Positions 37,048 through 48,060 of a stretch of DNA of 64,000 nt are shown here, one piece after another; position 1 is the stretch's first letter, and each line of letters opens with the position of its first letter. The DNA is taken from contig JAMZAV010000794.1 in assembly GCA_024449915.1 (NCBI GenBank), positions 248,001 to 312,000 on the forward strand. Direction: 5' to 3'. The notes under the pieces were generated by a model. It saw only the letters and a list, made by a program, of their open reading frames with translations. It made no database searches and was not told the origin of the DNA. The position numbers and the translations under genes are program-made. The DNA comes from Sweltsa coloradensis. Lineage: Eukaryota > Arthropoda > Insecta > Plecoptera > Chloroperlidae.

Positions 37048-37689
37048 GTGAGTTTAATTTAATGCTTGAAAGTCTGTACAGCCCGGGAACAAGACCTGGC
37101 CACGGTAACAGAATTACCTATGATTAGCCTAACATTGCTGTTTAACGGTAGGCCGGCCCTAACTAACGGGAAGCTATTGCCGAGCTATTGTACAACCGGC
37201 TAGAGTAGCGTAAGCCTAGCCTAGGCTATACCCCTATAGTCCATTTAATATTTCAGGTCTGGTCAGTGGTTAATTTGTACAGAAGGTGGGTGTACGCATT
37301 TGGATAATATCGAGGTGTCGTGGATTTGCATGTGTCGCAAGGGGTCTGGGGCAAAGCCCCAGCCGCCGGAGGTTAAATTTTTTTGTTGCCTTTTTTCCAC
37401 TCTCGATATTTTGTAGTGCGATCTGAGACAGGAAGCCACTAAATTTGTAATTGCAATAATTTATTAGAAACGTTTTAATGGTGTGTTTCTTTCGAAGGAT
37501 TTAATATTTGCTACATTTGCAAAAATCTGGATATACGTACTGCGTATACCCACGAAAATAGGTGAGTAGGCCTATACTGCGTAAACTGCGCTCCATTACA
37601 AATTAACCACTGGGTCTGGTTCAGATCTAGGTCTAGCCAAATGTGAGTTTAGTTAGACCTATGTCATGAGCATAATAGGTAGGGCCTAC

Positions 37690-38275
37690 CAGGAAGCTTC
37701 GCAATGCTTTTTTAGGCGCGTTGTTGGATGAGCGTTATTGGTGCATTGATCTGCCATATGATATGCAGATTTTCTGTTCTTCTGTGAAAAAATCATTAGG
37801 TAGGCCCTGGCCAGGCCTAAGTCAAAAGAAATTTAAAAAAAAACAAAAAAACGTACAATTTTATGATTTTCATGAGAATTATTTTTTTGATTGCACTCAA
37901 ATTTCACACGAATATTTTAATTCATAACATTAAGGTTCTGTGAAAAAATAATTACAATCGGATAAAGCATGTAGGCCCTAGGTGTTAGGCCTATAGACCT
38001 AAGTCGAAGAAATTTTTAAAAATAAAAAAATCGTAAAATTGCCATTTTCATGAGAAATAATTTTTCGATTGCGCTAAAAAATGTGGCAGTTCTAGGTTCA
38101 GAGTTTTCGAAGGCCTCCAGAAAATTTAATTGCAATTGGAGTATCGGTTTAGCCGGAATCGTGTTAACAAACACACAAAAATACAGAAAAAAGAAGAAAG
38201 AAAAAAAACATTTTGAATTTTTTTTTCCAGTGTAGTAAAATGAAATCTTCGCTTCACTCGCTACGCTCATCCAAG
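37690..38275 (+). mobile_element. Interspersed repeat family B, copy 6 (variant core)
   Basis: GCGTTGTTGGATGAGCG opens it and CGCTACGCTCATCCAA closes it. The core has the AAGGTTCTGTGAAAAAAT and GATAAAGCATGTAGG words shared with copy 5. It lies in the intron between the two alternative exons. Confidence 0.75.
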
Positions 38276-38423
38276 TAGGCCTATGAGTAATAGGCTTAGT
38301 CATTCATGGGCAATGGGCATGGAAGCTTCTTCCCTCGTTAACACCTAACTAGGCCTAGTGCGGGGTAAGACTCACCAAGTTGAATGTTAGGGAATTTCTT
38401 CATAATGTTCGTTCTGTTTGCAG

Positions 38424-38611
38424 ACGTATCCGTGGAACTTCAAGCCCTTCTTTACCACTAATCAAGAAGTCCGAGTGTTGCTATTTCAAGAAGAAAGCTG
38501 TTGCATTGTCGATTGCTGCACTTCTGTTGCTATGTTGGCTGATTGTTATTACGTGGTTGGCAGTAATGCTGCACGGAGAGATCAGCCGTCTTGACGTCAC
38601 TGTGCGCGGTG
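38424..38611 (+). CDS. Candidate alternative transmembrane exon of the EFCAB14-like gene
   Basis: The acceptor CTGTTTGCAG ends at 38423. The exon continues RIRGTSSPSLPLIKKSECC, then a helix of about 22 hydrophobic residues (AVALSIAALLLLCWLIVITW), then LAVMLHGEISRLDVTVRG. A donor at 38612 (GGTG|GTAATT) leaves phase 1, the phase that exon 2 at 51717 accepts. The 19 residues from the last Trp to the split codon match in number the corresponding stretch of the main first exon, with the same hydrophobic pattern. If the donor is not used, the frame ends at TAA 38650-38652 and an AATAAA follows at 38841, giving a short protein of 111 residues. Cysteines before the helix are a plausible palmitoylation site. 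Confidence 0.6.
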
Positions 38612-38652
38612 GTAATTATGCACAATTGCATTACATTTCTAGTACCTACTAA

Positions 38653-39220
38653 GCCTGGACAAAAAATAGTTTAGAGTCCTTATGGCAGGAAGAAATCTGG
38701 GGTAGGGGATTGTCCACGGTGTCACTCAATGTAGAAACACATTAGGCTACCTAGGTACTCGTTTATAGTGGAGCGATCGAGCCATTTAACTGGCAGCCTG
38801 AGCTGGACTGCTTGGAGCATTGGACTTGATTGGTGTTTAAAATAAAAAATTTTATTGTGGACCTACAATGTAATTTTACATAGGCTAGGCCTACCTAGAC
38901 CAATTCTCAATTAATGAATTCATTGAATTGTCATTGCCATCACCATCAATTGCATCTTTTGAAAAACGTAAAATACAATGGAAAACACAGTCCGTACAAA
39001 TAAGAGAGGTAAGATTGCAAGATCTAAGGAACTAGGGCCTACTCACTCTCCCACACTCTCTTAAAACTCACTTTTTGGGGTAGGCTATGTAGCTTGTGGA
39101 GGTTTGGTAAGCCGGATTTGATGGACCAAATTCGGTTCAGTGGTTTGACATTTGCACAACAAACAGACACAAACACAAAAAATAGAAATAAAATAAATTA
39201 ATTTTAAATTTTAAATTGTA
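38653..39220. other. Unassigned intronic or intergenic stretch
   Basis: AATAAA at 38841-38846 could end a short transcript of the preceding exon. TAGGCCTA words occur. No exon recognised. Confidence 0.4.
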
Positions 39221-39221
39221 T

Positions 39222-40420
39222 TTAGAGTCTACCCACTCAGTTATATAACTGATTTTCAGTGGGGGACTTTAAATCAAAGCGACCAAGACACATGAGTTCC
39301 GTTGATAGACTCAATTGCTCTGTGCTCCCTCGTCTAATCGTTAGCCTAAATAAGGCCCAGTTCCCGCACCGTCGTAAGGAATTGAAATAGCCACAAGGGG
39401 ATAACTTGGGTTCGCAACCAAATTCTTCCACTTCTTTCTATCCTCCCACAATTGTGTCTCTGCTACATCTTCCCAGCTCTCTCCTCTATTATGTAGGTCT
39501 CTTGCTATGGTCTCCTTCCATCTCTTGCTTGGTCTCCCCCTTCTTCTTCCTCCTTCAATCCTTTTCTCATACATTCTCCTGGGCATCCTCTCTTCCGTCA
39601 TTCGTTTCATATGCCCAAACCATCTCAGCCGTGTCCTTCCCATCCTGTCACCTAACTTCACCACCCCAAGCATCTCTCTGATATTCGTATTTCTAATTCT
39701 ATCTCTTCTTGTCTTACCCACTGTGGAGTCTCATCTCCGCAGCCTGTGTTTGGCTTTCTTCTCTATCACCCATAGTCCAGGTTTCTGCTATCGGTATGAA
39801 GTAGGTCTTGTATAGTGTCATCTTGCACTTTATGGGTATTTATTTCCCTATCCCACACCGGACCTTTTACACACTGGTAGAAATTACTGGCCTTTTGTAT
39901 TCTGTTGTAAATTTCCTTTTTCATCTTCCCGCTTGCCATTATTTCACTTCCTAGTTATCCAAAACTCTCCACCACTTCCAGGATTTCTTCTCCAATCTTG
40001 ATCTCTGCATGATAGTTCCTGACGTCTCCTTCTCCTGGCATAGTAACAACCTTGCTCTTGCTCACGCTTATCTTCATGCCGGCCTCTTCAATGTGCCTCT
40101 TCCAGAGGTCTGTGTATCTCTGGAGTACCTCCTCATACTCTGACCACGCCACGAAATCATCGGCAAACAGCCTCCTCCGTTTCCTCCATCTTTACCTTGT
40201 TGTGTAGGTATGTCATCCATCACTATTATAAATAGCAGTGGTGACAGCACACTTCCCTGCCTCAGCCCTTTTGTTATTTGGAACCACCCTGACATCCCAA
40301 ACTGTGTTTTTAAACAACTTTCACATACTTCTAACCCTGTCTATCAGTCCTTTGTCAACTCCTTTTCTTTCCAAGCTTTCCCACACTACCTTCCTTGGCA
40401 CACTATATATAATGTGAAAT
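39222..40420 (-). pseudogene. LINE fragment: reverse transcriptase plus C-terminal domain and 3' tail
   Basis: Minus-strand frames carry a GLRQGSVLSPLLF motif (about 40260-40225), the catalytic FADD box (FADDFVAWSE, codons at 40167-40156), a KSKVVTMPG segment, then near the C-terminus GRTRLRWFGHMKRM and a KRWKE...WEDRKKW segment (39640-39400). This RLRW-F/Y-GH region is typical of the C-terminal part of some endonuclease-type LINE proteins. Frames are broken by indels, so the element is dead. Downstream on the minus strand (39300-39222) is a tail with CCCCCACTGAAAATCAGTT and GAGTGGGTAGACTCTAAATAC, shared with nearby SINEs. Opposite-strand open frames here are shadows. Confidence 0.8.
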
Positions 40421-40424
40421 GTAA

Positions 40425-40643
40425 ATGTAAATCGGTCTTGTTGATTCTGGCGTTGATCCGCGGGTGTTCGCACTGTCCATACCACTGATTGCTATATTTC
40501 CTATTAAACATATCGATCTTTGGTTGGTTATCGTTCACTCGTCGATTGCGTCGGGGCGTGCAGGGTTGGCTTGGTCACTTTGGTTTACTGTCCCCCACTG
40601 AAAATCAGTTGTGTGACTGAGTGGGTAGACTCTAAATACGGTT

Positions 40644-40672
<29 letters not shown>
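40425..40672 (+). mobile_element. SINE family D, 5'-truncated copy with (TTTA)n tail
   Basis: It matches the reverse complement of 53175-53400: CTTGTTGATTCTGGCGTTG, ACCACTGATTG, TCGATTGCGTCGGGGC, CAGGGTTGGCTTGGTC, and the tail CCCCCACTGAAAATCAGTT with GTGGGTAGACTCTAAATAC, ending in about six TTTA units. Confidence 0.75.
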
Positions 40673-40674
<2 letters not shown>

Positions 40675-41130
40675 TCATGGATCAATCAAACGTTGATAAT
40701 TGTGTTGTTCTCTTATGCACGTATCTTCTTTATACATGCCTTCTAGCATTTCGTTGGTCACTTCCTTCAGTTTAGTGCATACTTGTAGCTTAGTGTAGTC
40801 TGTCCTGCACTCCGTCATAACATAACACAATTTGCATACGTCCGATTTGATTATTCCAATTCTATGGATATGTTTTGCCAGCAGGTCATGCCCCGTCTCC
40901 AAGCAAAACATTGATGTTGTCATCTTTCTTTTGTAGTACCGGTATGTTACATTTCTTTCCTTGGTAGCATAAGCTAACCAATCAAGAGCCCTGGATTCAT
41001 TAGGCTACAATAGCAATTACTTATTATGATGGTAGTAGGTACTACATGGGAACTGGGCGTTAGGTTCAAAATTGCTATAGATGATAAAGGTGGCAAAGTG
41101 GCAAAGATGCAGTTTGTTACGGTAAAACAA
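40673..41130. other. Unassigned stretch
   Basis: The minus-strand frame 40923-40675 reads TTSMFCLETGHDLLAKHIHR and ISKSDVCKLC-like residues (IGIIKSDVCKLC). This resembles the C-terminal Cys-containing region of some LINE proteins (an RTGH..L..H..RIGI..S..C..C pattern), so it may be another LINE remnant. The match is short. Confidence 0.4.
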
Positions 41131-41135
41131 TTATA

Positions 41136-41296
41136 AGATCGGAGAAGGGTTGACAGGTTGGGAAAGCAAAGAGAACATAAATCCCAGATCTAGCTGCAGT
41201 TGTCATCAGCAGGTGAAAAGTTTTGTCGCCCCCAGCCCTTCAGGCTGAGATTTATGTTCTCTTTGCTTTCCCAACCTGTCAACCCTTCTCCGATCT
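41136..41296. repeat. Perfect 48-bp inverted repeat with 65-bp loop
   Basis: Arms 41136-41183 and 41249-41296 are exact reverse complements (left arm begins AGATCGGAGAAGGGTTGACA). The loop contains a CATCAGCAGGTGAAAAG segment. The RNA would form a near-perfect hairpin. It could be a recent small MITE. Confidence 0.9.
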
Positions 41297-41299
41297 AAC

Positions 41300-42000
41300 T
41301 AGCCGATAGGCATTGTCACACTAGAACTAAAACAAATTATAACTTAGAATATCTATATCTGCTTATTTATTAGAGGCAGACTGTAACAGAAACTAATTCC
41401 TTTTTGCAAGAGTTGCTAACTCTTGTGAAACAATTACAGAACTACAAGAGGGTTGCCCTGATTTTTGTTGTCTTTGCTCTAGGCTATGTTTAGTCACAAC
41501 TGCAAGACCGCCATGCACAACCAGTGGCGTAACTACCGCCCGGTCGAAGCTTGAGGGGGCTCCACTGTATTCGATTTCAATGTTCGATTCAATGTTACAT
41601 CATGTGCAAATTAAAAGTTACAATGATAAGAAAGAAAATGATTATGTTTAAAAAGTCGTTTCTTTGATTGAAGAAAGTAGACAATCAAACGGCTGCAGGT
41701 CTAGACGTAGGTGTTGACGAGATAAAGAGCAACTGGCTTAGAATGATCAAAATGTCGGGTTCAGAGTTATGACGGTAGGCCTATAGCGGGTTGATTCTAG
41801 CAGAGAAGAATTCTAGAGAAGGTTAAAAGTGCTATCTATGTGCACTGATCTGCCCATAATTTGAATCTTGTTATCAACTACACTGGAATACCCAAAATGA
41901 AAATGGCAACATTTTATACATTGCTCGATTTGGTTAGTCGGGAAACACTTCCATAGGTGTAATTTTATTATAAACTACAATTCAGAAATTAAAAAGTCCG
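41300..42000. other. Unassigned stretch
   Basis: CAGTGGCGTAACTAC at 41522 looks like a DNA-transposon end; a possible partner, GAAGTTATGCCGCTG, lies at 44013-44027, but the flanks do not form a target duplication. No exon is recognised. Confidence 0.3.
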
Positions 42001-42045
42001 CCCCAACCGGGATTCGAACCACGGGTCTCCACACACACACACACA

Positions 42046-42076
<31 letters not shown>

Positions 42077-42080
42077 CAAC
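42000..42080 (-). repeat. tRNA-like B-box fragment followed by (CA)n
   Basis: On the minus strand, GGTTCGAATCCCGGTTGG is a B-box/T-arm fragment, adjacent to a CA dinucleotide run (42031-42078) with one interruption. Probably a SINE remnant. Confidence 0.5.
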
Positions 42081-42599
42081 TTAACGTCTTGCTGAAGCAA
42101 AAATGTTTTATTTTCACTGATGGTGTTAGCAATGGGACCTGAAACTGCACGTTGAATTAAAGTGCTGAGTTATCAAAGAATGGTGCGTTGCTGGCTCTAG
42201 CATACAAATACTTCTTTTTCCATATAATGCAGGTACAGTTCAAGATTGTTGATGTAACTAAACTTCAGTCTGAGCGAGAAGCCTGTCTCCTGAAGAAACG
42301 GTTAAAAACGTTTGATTTTGTTTTTTTACTAGTTTAACAGTCGAATGAGATGCCAACAAATGCGGGTTTGTTAATTTACAATGGGTTGATTCAGACCTCC
42401 CTCAGGAGCATATGCTTATCAAACCTTATCAAACAATGCACTGGAAAAATTACATTTGTAAATTTACTACCGTCAAAGATGCTGCTCGCCTGATGCCCAT
42501 CCGTAGAAGAAAATTTGCATTATAATTTGCAACAATTTTCATAACAGTTCTCACTGCCGAACGCTCGATTTCAAAATTACAAATTGTAGGCTAAATGGG

Positions 42600-43803
42600 G
42601 GGCAAGGTTTGTTGGTCTTGTAGTTAGCATTTCTGGTTCCAATTCAGAAGGTTCAGGGTTTTATTCACACTATGAGCAGAAGTTTTTTAACTTCTAATAT
42701 GGATTTCAGTCCGTCAATTCTTGGCTTAGGAATTTGTCGGTGACATTGGAGCCGTCCTAGCAACGAGGCACATAATAAATTCTAAGGTTGTTCCGAATTA
42801 GCCAGGTTGATTCTGATACTGTCTGCGGGTGGAATCTTGTCCAGCTTGATTAATCGACGGTGTTTCCAGCTTAACTAGGAAAACGCTAAAGTCCCGCCGC
42901 GTTGATGGATGAGCGTTTTTGTAAGTTTTTAGTTTGCGTGGGACCACTTTTCCTTTGCAAGTGCTTTGTGAATGCATTGTAGGTGATTGTTTCAAGTTTC
43001 TATTGTTACTTGTAATTGTATTGTAAACCTCAAAAACTCATATAAACCTTATTTCTATGGATTTGGCTAACTTTTTCAGCTTTTTCTTTCAAAACTACTA
43101 CATCACCATAACTTTTATGTCCATGTGAAATATGGACGTTGTAGCACCACCCGTTCGGTCAGAATCGGCCCAAATGTGACAAAAATATTGCACTAAAAAT
43201 CGAAAAACTCTTATTAAAACCTTTATTTCTATGGATTCTGGCTAACTTTTTCAACTTTTTCTTTCAAAAGGTACTACATCATCATAATCTTAATGTCCAT
43301 GTGAAATATGAACGTTGCAGCCCCACCCGTTTGGTCAGAATCGGCCCAAATGTCACTAAAATATCGCACTAAAAATCGAAAAAAATCGTTAAGTACGATA
43401 TTCATGAGGAATATTTCTTCGATTGTACCCAAAAACGTAGCAGGTCTAAGTTCAGAGATTTCGAAGGTCGTCTCAAAATTTCCCCAGAAATCAAGAAAAG
43501 AAAAAGAAACAAACAAACAAACAAAGAAAGAAGAAAGAAGATCAAGATCGCATATGCCGTTTACCCGGAATCGTGCGAACAGACAGGGGAAAAAAAAAAC
43601 ATTGGAGCTAAATTTTTTGAGGGGTCAGTGAAATTGAAGTTTTCGCTTCGCTCGCTACGCTCATCCAACTATGCCAGTCTCTAGTTGGTCATTGTTTGCT
43701 CGTTGATGGTGTCGGCGTCTGCAGGGTTGGCTTGGTTGGCTTCAAATTTAATGTCCCCCACTGAAAATCAGTTCTATGACTAAGTGGGTAGACTCTAAAT
43801 ACT
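42600..43803 (+). mobile_element. SINE family D copy interrupted by a family B insertion
   Basis: The tRNA-like head (TTGGTCTTGTAGTTAGCAT, GAAGGTTCAGGGTTTTATTC) and SINE body run to about 42872. The SINE resumes at about 43675 (GTTGGTCATTGTTTGCTCG, CAGGGTTGGCTTGG) and ends with CCCCCACTGAAAATCAGTT and GTGGGTAGACTCTAAATAC. The order matches the uninterrupted copy at 53175-53575. Family B copy 7 fills the gap, so it inserted later. Confidence 0.7.
42876..43670 (+). mobile_element. Interspersed repeat family B, copy 7 (nested, internal duplication)
   Basis: AGGAAAACGCTAAAGTCCCG and GTTGATGGATGAGCG open it; CGCTACGCTCATCCAA closes it. The GGATTTGGCTAACTTTTTC to AAAAATCG segment is doubled (about 43020-43205 and 43207-43385), as in copy 3. 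A purine-rich insertion of AAAGAAACAAAC-type repeats lies at 43495-43540. AACT occurs at both borders and may be the target duplication. Confidence 0.75.
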
Positions 43804-43809
43804 TGTTTT

Positions 43810-44520
43810 TAATTTTTATTTATTTTATAGTTGAACACAAAAAAGCGTAATGCTTCCGAAAAAGTCTAGGGCCTACACAACATAGGCAACCCGTTTGCAG
43901 AAAATAAAGCTAAAAAAAACATTTTTGGTTGATATAAAACAATTTTTTACACCTTATTATAAGTGGAAAGGTTAAGGCCCCACATATTTTTTCTCCCATG
44001 GGCTCCTGATTTGAAGTTATGCCGCTGTCTGTGTTCAACACTCAATTCTCGTGGGCGTAATATACAAAACGCTTTGTTTTAATTGTTACCATCAGAGATC
44101 AGCCAGTCAAGCTTGTTCCATTTCTTTAGGTGCACGCACTATAATTTCTCAATATTTGATTCACTCATATTTTGCTCTTTTAAACATTGACTGAAAGGAA
44201 ATAGCAAAATTGCCTACTATATATACCGGACGGTTGTCGTGGAAACACAGGGACGTAACCAATAAATCAGTTACTAGCACCTAGGGCTGAGAGAGGACAA
44301 CAATTATTGTACCCAACCCACTAGTAGGTGCATTGTGCTTGTCATCCACTGCCATGTTGCCATATTGTGCCCTCATAGTGCAGGCTTACAAGCACCCGAA
44401 AAAAGCAAAAATCATAGCGTTCTCGTCAAATTAGGAAATTTTGGGCATAATACACAACTTAAATACAAGATGGTGCCAAATTCACAAAACTACAGGTTGG
44501 GTGGTTGCCCTATGCTGTGC
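43810..44520. other. Unassigned stretch
   Basis: AT-rich DNA without a recognisable exon. Its end leads into the large fold-back element. Confidence 0.35.
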
Positions 44521-44523
44521 TTA

Positions 44524-45955
44524 AAACTAGTTATGAATTTAGAAAGTAACAGAAAAATTATTGGGTCCACCATGACACGGGAAAAAATGGTAAAACTTGG
44601 TAATTTCGAGCTTTCTTGGTCCCACCGATAAAAATCTCCCATAAGAAATAATATGAGGACGATCTTTATGCCCCGTACCGTGACCTTGGAGGATTTCGAT
44701 CCAAAAAAATATTGGCCATTATTGACGTACTCGGCAGCCTTTTCTGTAAATCTGCTGTATTTTGTTTTGTTTTTTGGATAAGTGGTTCGGTCAAAATATG
44801 CTGATTACCAAGAAGGGGGGTGATTTTGGCACACATATTTTTGTGTGTTCTCTTCTCTGTTTTGTGTGTTAGTATATTTGTGCAGAGTTTCAAGACACAA
44901 TGCTATAAGGGGCCATTTTAAATTGGTTCGATGCTCTTATATCTATGCCAACAATAATCAGGTTGAAGCCGATTTAAGAAATTCCCCAAAACGCCAATTT
45001 CGTCACTTTCAGGATCAAAAAACTTTAAAAAAACTTTGTGTAAAATCACAATTACAAGATATCATTTTTTAAACGGTCATTTTAGTGTAGTATTATGCTA
45101 TAGATTATGTGGTAAAAAAAATTAGGGGGAGGTAATAGCCCCTTTTAAGACCTAGTATGCCCATCACATCAAATTGGTTATCCCTGGATCCTCTTATACT
45201 GTGGGTAGCACCTACTACTGAGAGATATGCAGCCACAGGCAGAGCGTCGAAAGAAAGTGGGTTTCTCATGTTGTTGTTGTCATTGTACTTTGTCGTTGTT
45301 TGACTTATGTGTCCTCTAGGAACTCAGGGCTCACTGTATGGCTAGAGACCAGCCTGACAATGAAAGGGGCTGTTACCCCAAAAAATTATTTTTTACCACA
45401 TAATCTATAGCATAATACTACACTAAAATGACCGTTTAAAAATGGTATCTTCTAACTGTGATTTTACACAAATTTATAAAGTTTTTTGATCCAGAAATTT
45501 GCGAAAACTGGCGTTTTGGGAAATTTCGTAAATCGGATTAGCCTGCTTCTTTTTTGTTCAACATAGATGCTAGAGCATCGTACCAATCTAAAATGGCCCT
45601 TTAAAACATCGTGTCTTGTACCATAGTGCACAAAGTTACACTCAAACACGCGACAATGTGTATTCCAAAATCACGCCCCTTCTTGATAATCAGCATATTT
45701 TGACCAAACCACTGTCCCAAATCACAAAACAAAATATAAAGCATTTACAGAAAAGGCTGTCGAGTACGTCAATAATGGTCAATATTTTTTTGTATCAAAA
45801 TCCTCCAAGGTCACGGGGCATAAAGATCGTCCCCATGTTATTTCTTATGGGAGATTTTTTCCGATTGGACCTAGCTCGAAAAATACCAAGTTTGACATTT
45901 TTGGAGGGGTCATGGTCAACCCAAAAATTGTTCTGTTTATTTCATAACTAGTTAG
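44524..45955. mobile_element. Large fold-back element, arms about 620 bp, loop about 215 bp
   Basis: Left arm 44524-45148 is repeated inverted at 45364-45955. A perfect stretch of 48 bp occurs at 45070-45117 versus 45391-45438; elsewhere the arms differ moderately, for example ATCTCCCATAAGAAATAA at 44634 versus its complement near 45840, and AAAACTAGTTATGAA versus CATAACTAGTTAG at the outer ends. Open frames on both strands here are mirror images of each other and not genes. No transposase is visible, so this is a nonautonomous fold-back element. Confidence 0.8.
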
Positions 45956-46131
45956 CCTGAATGAAATATATTTTTTGAGTTTAGCGGGGGAATGCCCCTT
46001 GAAGTAATGAGTAGTTTGGTGGAGGTGCCGGGTCTAAGAAACTAGTGCTTTATTTAACCCTACCCACAAGAATCAGGGTTCACTGTATGGCTAGACCATT
46101 TTGGATTAAAAGTTTTTCTATTTTTTAAAAT

Positions 46132-46685
46132 AAAGGGCGTGTCAACCGTTAGGTCATAATGCGCCACTGTAGCCTAGGGGATATGGGGAGGAAGGTCCCA
46201 TTCTGGTCAGAACCAACCACGGGTAGGGGGAGGAAAGGGGGGTTCTCTCGTCTCTATCGTCATTTTATTTTTTATTTTTTTATTGTTTATCCTTTTCATA
46301 ATAAAAAAAAAAACGGCGTCAACGCTAGCAAATATTTTGCTAAAACACTTAAAATCTGTTAAGAAATCTTGTGCCGCGAAGAGCCTCGCTGAAGCACGTA
46401 AAACTAACATGTCACATGTAGTTGTTTCCCACAAGTGCTCTTTGCACTTGTGACATCATCATCACTTTGTCATCGTTCGTATTGTCGTCGTCGGGGAGAG
46501 GGAGGTATCCCCGACGACAATTGCCAGAGCTTGCCTCTAGTTTCGGGGAGTAATAAATACTCCCTTACACTCTAGATGATTTTTGCGAGATGGACTTTTT
46601 CTCTTGAATCGCCCTTTACGATTAGCAGAGCCATGCTCTGGGCGTATTCTACCCCGGGCCCAGACCGACCGACCGGATAATGAGA
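46132..46685 (+). mobile_element. Interspersed repeat family A, copy 10 (interrupted)
   Basis: The 5' half (GGGCGTGTCAACCGTTAGG to TTCTCTCGTC) runs to about 46258. About 185 bp of unrelated AT-rich DNA follow, and the family resumes at TCATCGTTCGTATTGTCGTC near 46470 and ends CGGGCCCAGACCGACC. The interruption looks like a later insertion or replacement. Confidence 0.7.
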
Positions 46686-46779
46686 GTAATTAGTAGTTTG
46701 GCGGAGATGCCGGCCGGGTCGAAGTAACCTTGTACTTTATTTTAACCTTGCCTATAGGGGAGGGGGGGCGCCCCCCCTC

Positions 46780-47407
46780 CCCTCCCCTCCCCTCTCTGCG
46801 CGCCTACTGAGGAAAACTCAAAGCCCTCAGTCAGGATTACCGATGGCGGGAATCGCCCGCGCTCGCGTCATCATCCTCTGTCGCATACGTCATTAGATAT
46901 CCCCTCGAGATTACGTATGAAACGTTTCTCACTCCCGATATAAACTTCGTTGGAAACGTTCCCCTCGTCACGCGAGCCTCGGATGATAACGAGAGTGTAT
47001 AATCAGCTGAGTGGTCGCCAGTGCGCATGCGCGGAGCCCTGAACGTCGGGGTGAGGGCCCACCAGGCAGGCAGGGAGACACAGTACCGATCAATGAAACG
47101 GCAGCCGAGAGAAGCTAGCCCACTGTCGTACTCGTACTGCGGGCTATTAACTCTTGTTTAACTTCGTTTCGGCCTAATCGAATCACCTTGGACGTGTAAT
47201 GACGTCACCGTCACTTGCGAGTGCGTGTAGTGTTGTGACTTGTGTGGCGCGGTAGTCTCTCCGAGAGCGTCGAGCTAGTCTGTCAGAGTGAGAGCGCGCC
47301 CATGTACGGGCAATGTGTTATGATAGTGAGAGTGTCACCGTGTCGACTCTGTTTGTGTGTGCCGTGCTGATAACGAGATAGATCTAGATGAGTGCGCTCT
47401 GAGTGCG
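46780..47407 (+). promoter_or_regulatory. CpG-rich promoter and 5' UTR of the EFCAB14-like gene
   Basis: The block is clearly richer in G+C and CpG than its surroundings. It contains an NRF1-type palindrome TGCGCATGCGC at 47022-47032 and a full CRE, TGACGTCA, at 47200-47207. A short upstream frame, ATG 47388 to TGA 47402 (four codons plus stop), precedes the main ATG; another upstream frame is 47302-47370. These could lower translation if included in the mRNA. No TATA box is evident, in keeping with a CpG-type promoter. Confidence 0.6.
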
Positions 47408-47798
47408 ATGGCGATGGACTCGTCGCATCACGTGAGCGTGCCCCTTAGGGCGGGCAAGAAGATGAAGAAGCGCAAGGAGTTGGACGCCCTAGTGGCCCAC
47501 TCGGCAGTGGCGGGGGGCAAGCGGTGCGCCTCGGGCGGCAAGCGGTGCGGGGGCGGAGGGATCAGCTCCCACGACGGGCTCCTGTCTGAGACGACGGACG
47601 AGGACGACTACTGGGTGCTCGGGGGGAAGAGCAGAGGGGGGAGGGGGAGGATGCTACGTCACCGGGCGTGTAGCTCGCTGATACGTGCGTGTACAGGGGT
47701 GCTCATCTTCGCTTGTGTGGTGGCAACCACGACTGTCATGTGGCTGTTCATTGACATCCGCGAGCAGGTCACGTCGTTGCGCATCGAGCTGGACCAAG
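47408..47798 (+). CDS. EFCAB14: EFCAB14-like protein, exon 1 (cytosolic region and membrane anchor)
   Basis: ATG 47408 opens the frame; a second ATG at 47462 (residue 19) begins MKKRKELDALV, which matches the N-terminus expected for vertebrate EFCAB14 (MKKRKEL-x-AL) and may be the true start. Then come Gly/Lys-rich segments, an acidic patch (ETTDEDDYWVLGGKSR) equivalent to the EEEEFGVVG-like patch of the family, a Cys-containing stretch, and one membrane helix at about residues 97-115 (GVLIFACVVATTTVMWLFI). The exon ends REQVTSLRIELDQ, the start of a coiled coil, in phase 1 at donor AAG|GTACGA (47799). The topology suggests a type II membrane protein with its coiled coil outside the cytosol. 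With all five exons the product is about 423 residues; the vertebrate protein is nearer 495. The family's molecular role is poorly known. Confidence 0.85.
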
Positions 47799-47879
47799 GT
47801 ACGAGCTGCATGCGTGATGAGGAGACACCCCACCCTCATGGCCAGTCTCCCTTATCAGCCGCCTCTACCTTCCTCGGTC

Positions 47880-48060
47880 ACACCTTCATCAAACCCACTC
47901 CTTCCTTCATCAAACTCATCTCCTTCATCAAACTCATCTCCTTCATCAAACTCATCTCCCTTCATCAAACTCATCTCCTTCTTCATCAAACTCATCTCCC
48001 TTCATCAAACTCATCTCCTTCTTCCTCAAACTCATCTCCCTTCTTCATCAAACTCTCTCC
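47880..48060 (+). repeat. Minisatellite, TTCATCAAACTCATCTCC unit, about 10 copies
   Basis: An 18-bp unit with small length variants begins about 80 bp after the exon 1 donor. Extended open frames (47357-48115, 47685-48122) read through it as Ser/Leu/His repeats, but this is intron. Confidence 0.9.

Noticed and set aside
41522..44027. A 2.5-kb DNA transposon between CAGTGGCGTAACTAC and GAAGTTATGCCGCTG
   Set aside because: The ends match only in part and the 8-bp flanks (TGCACAAC, TCTGTGTT) do not agree.
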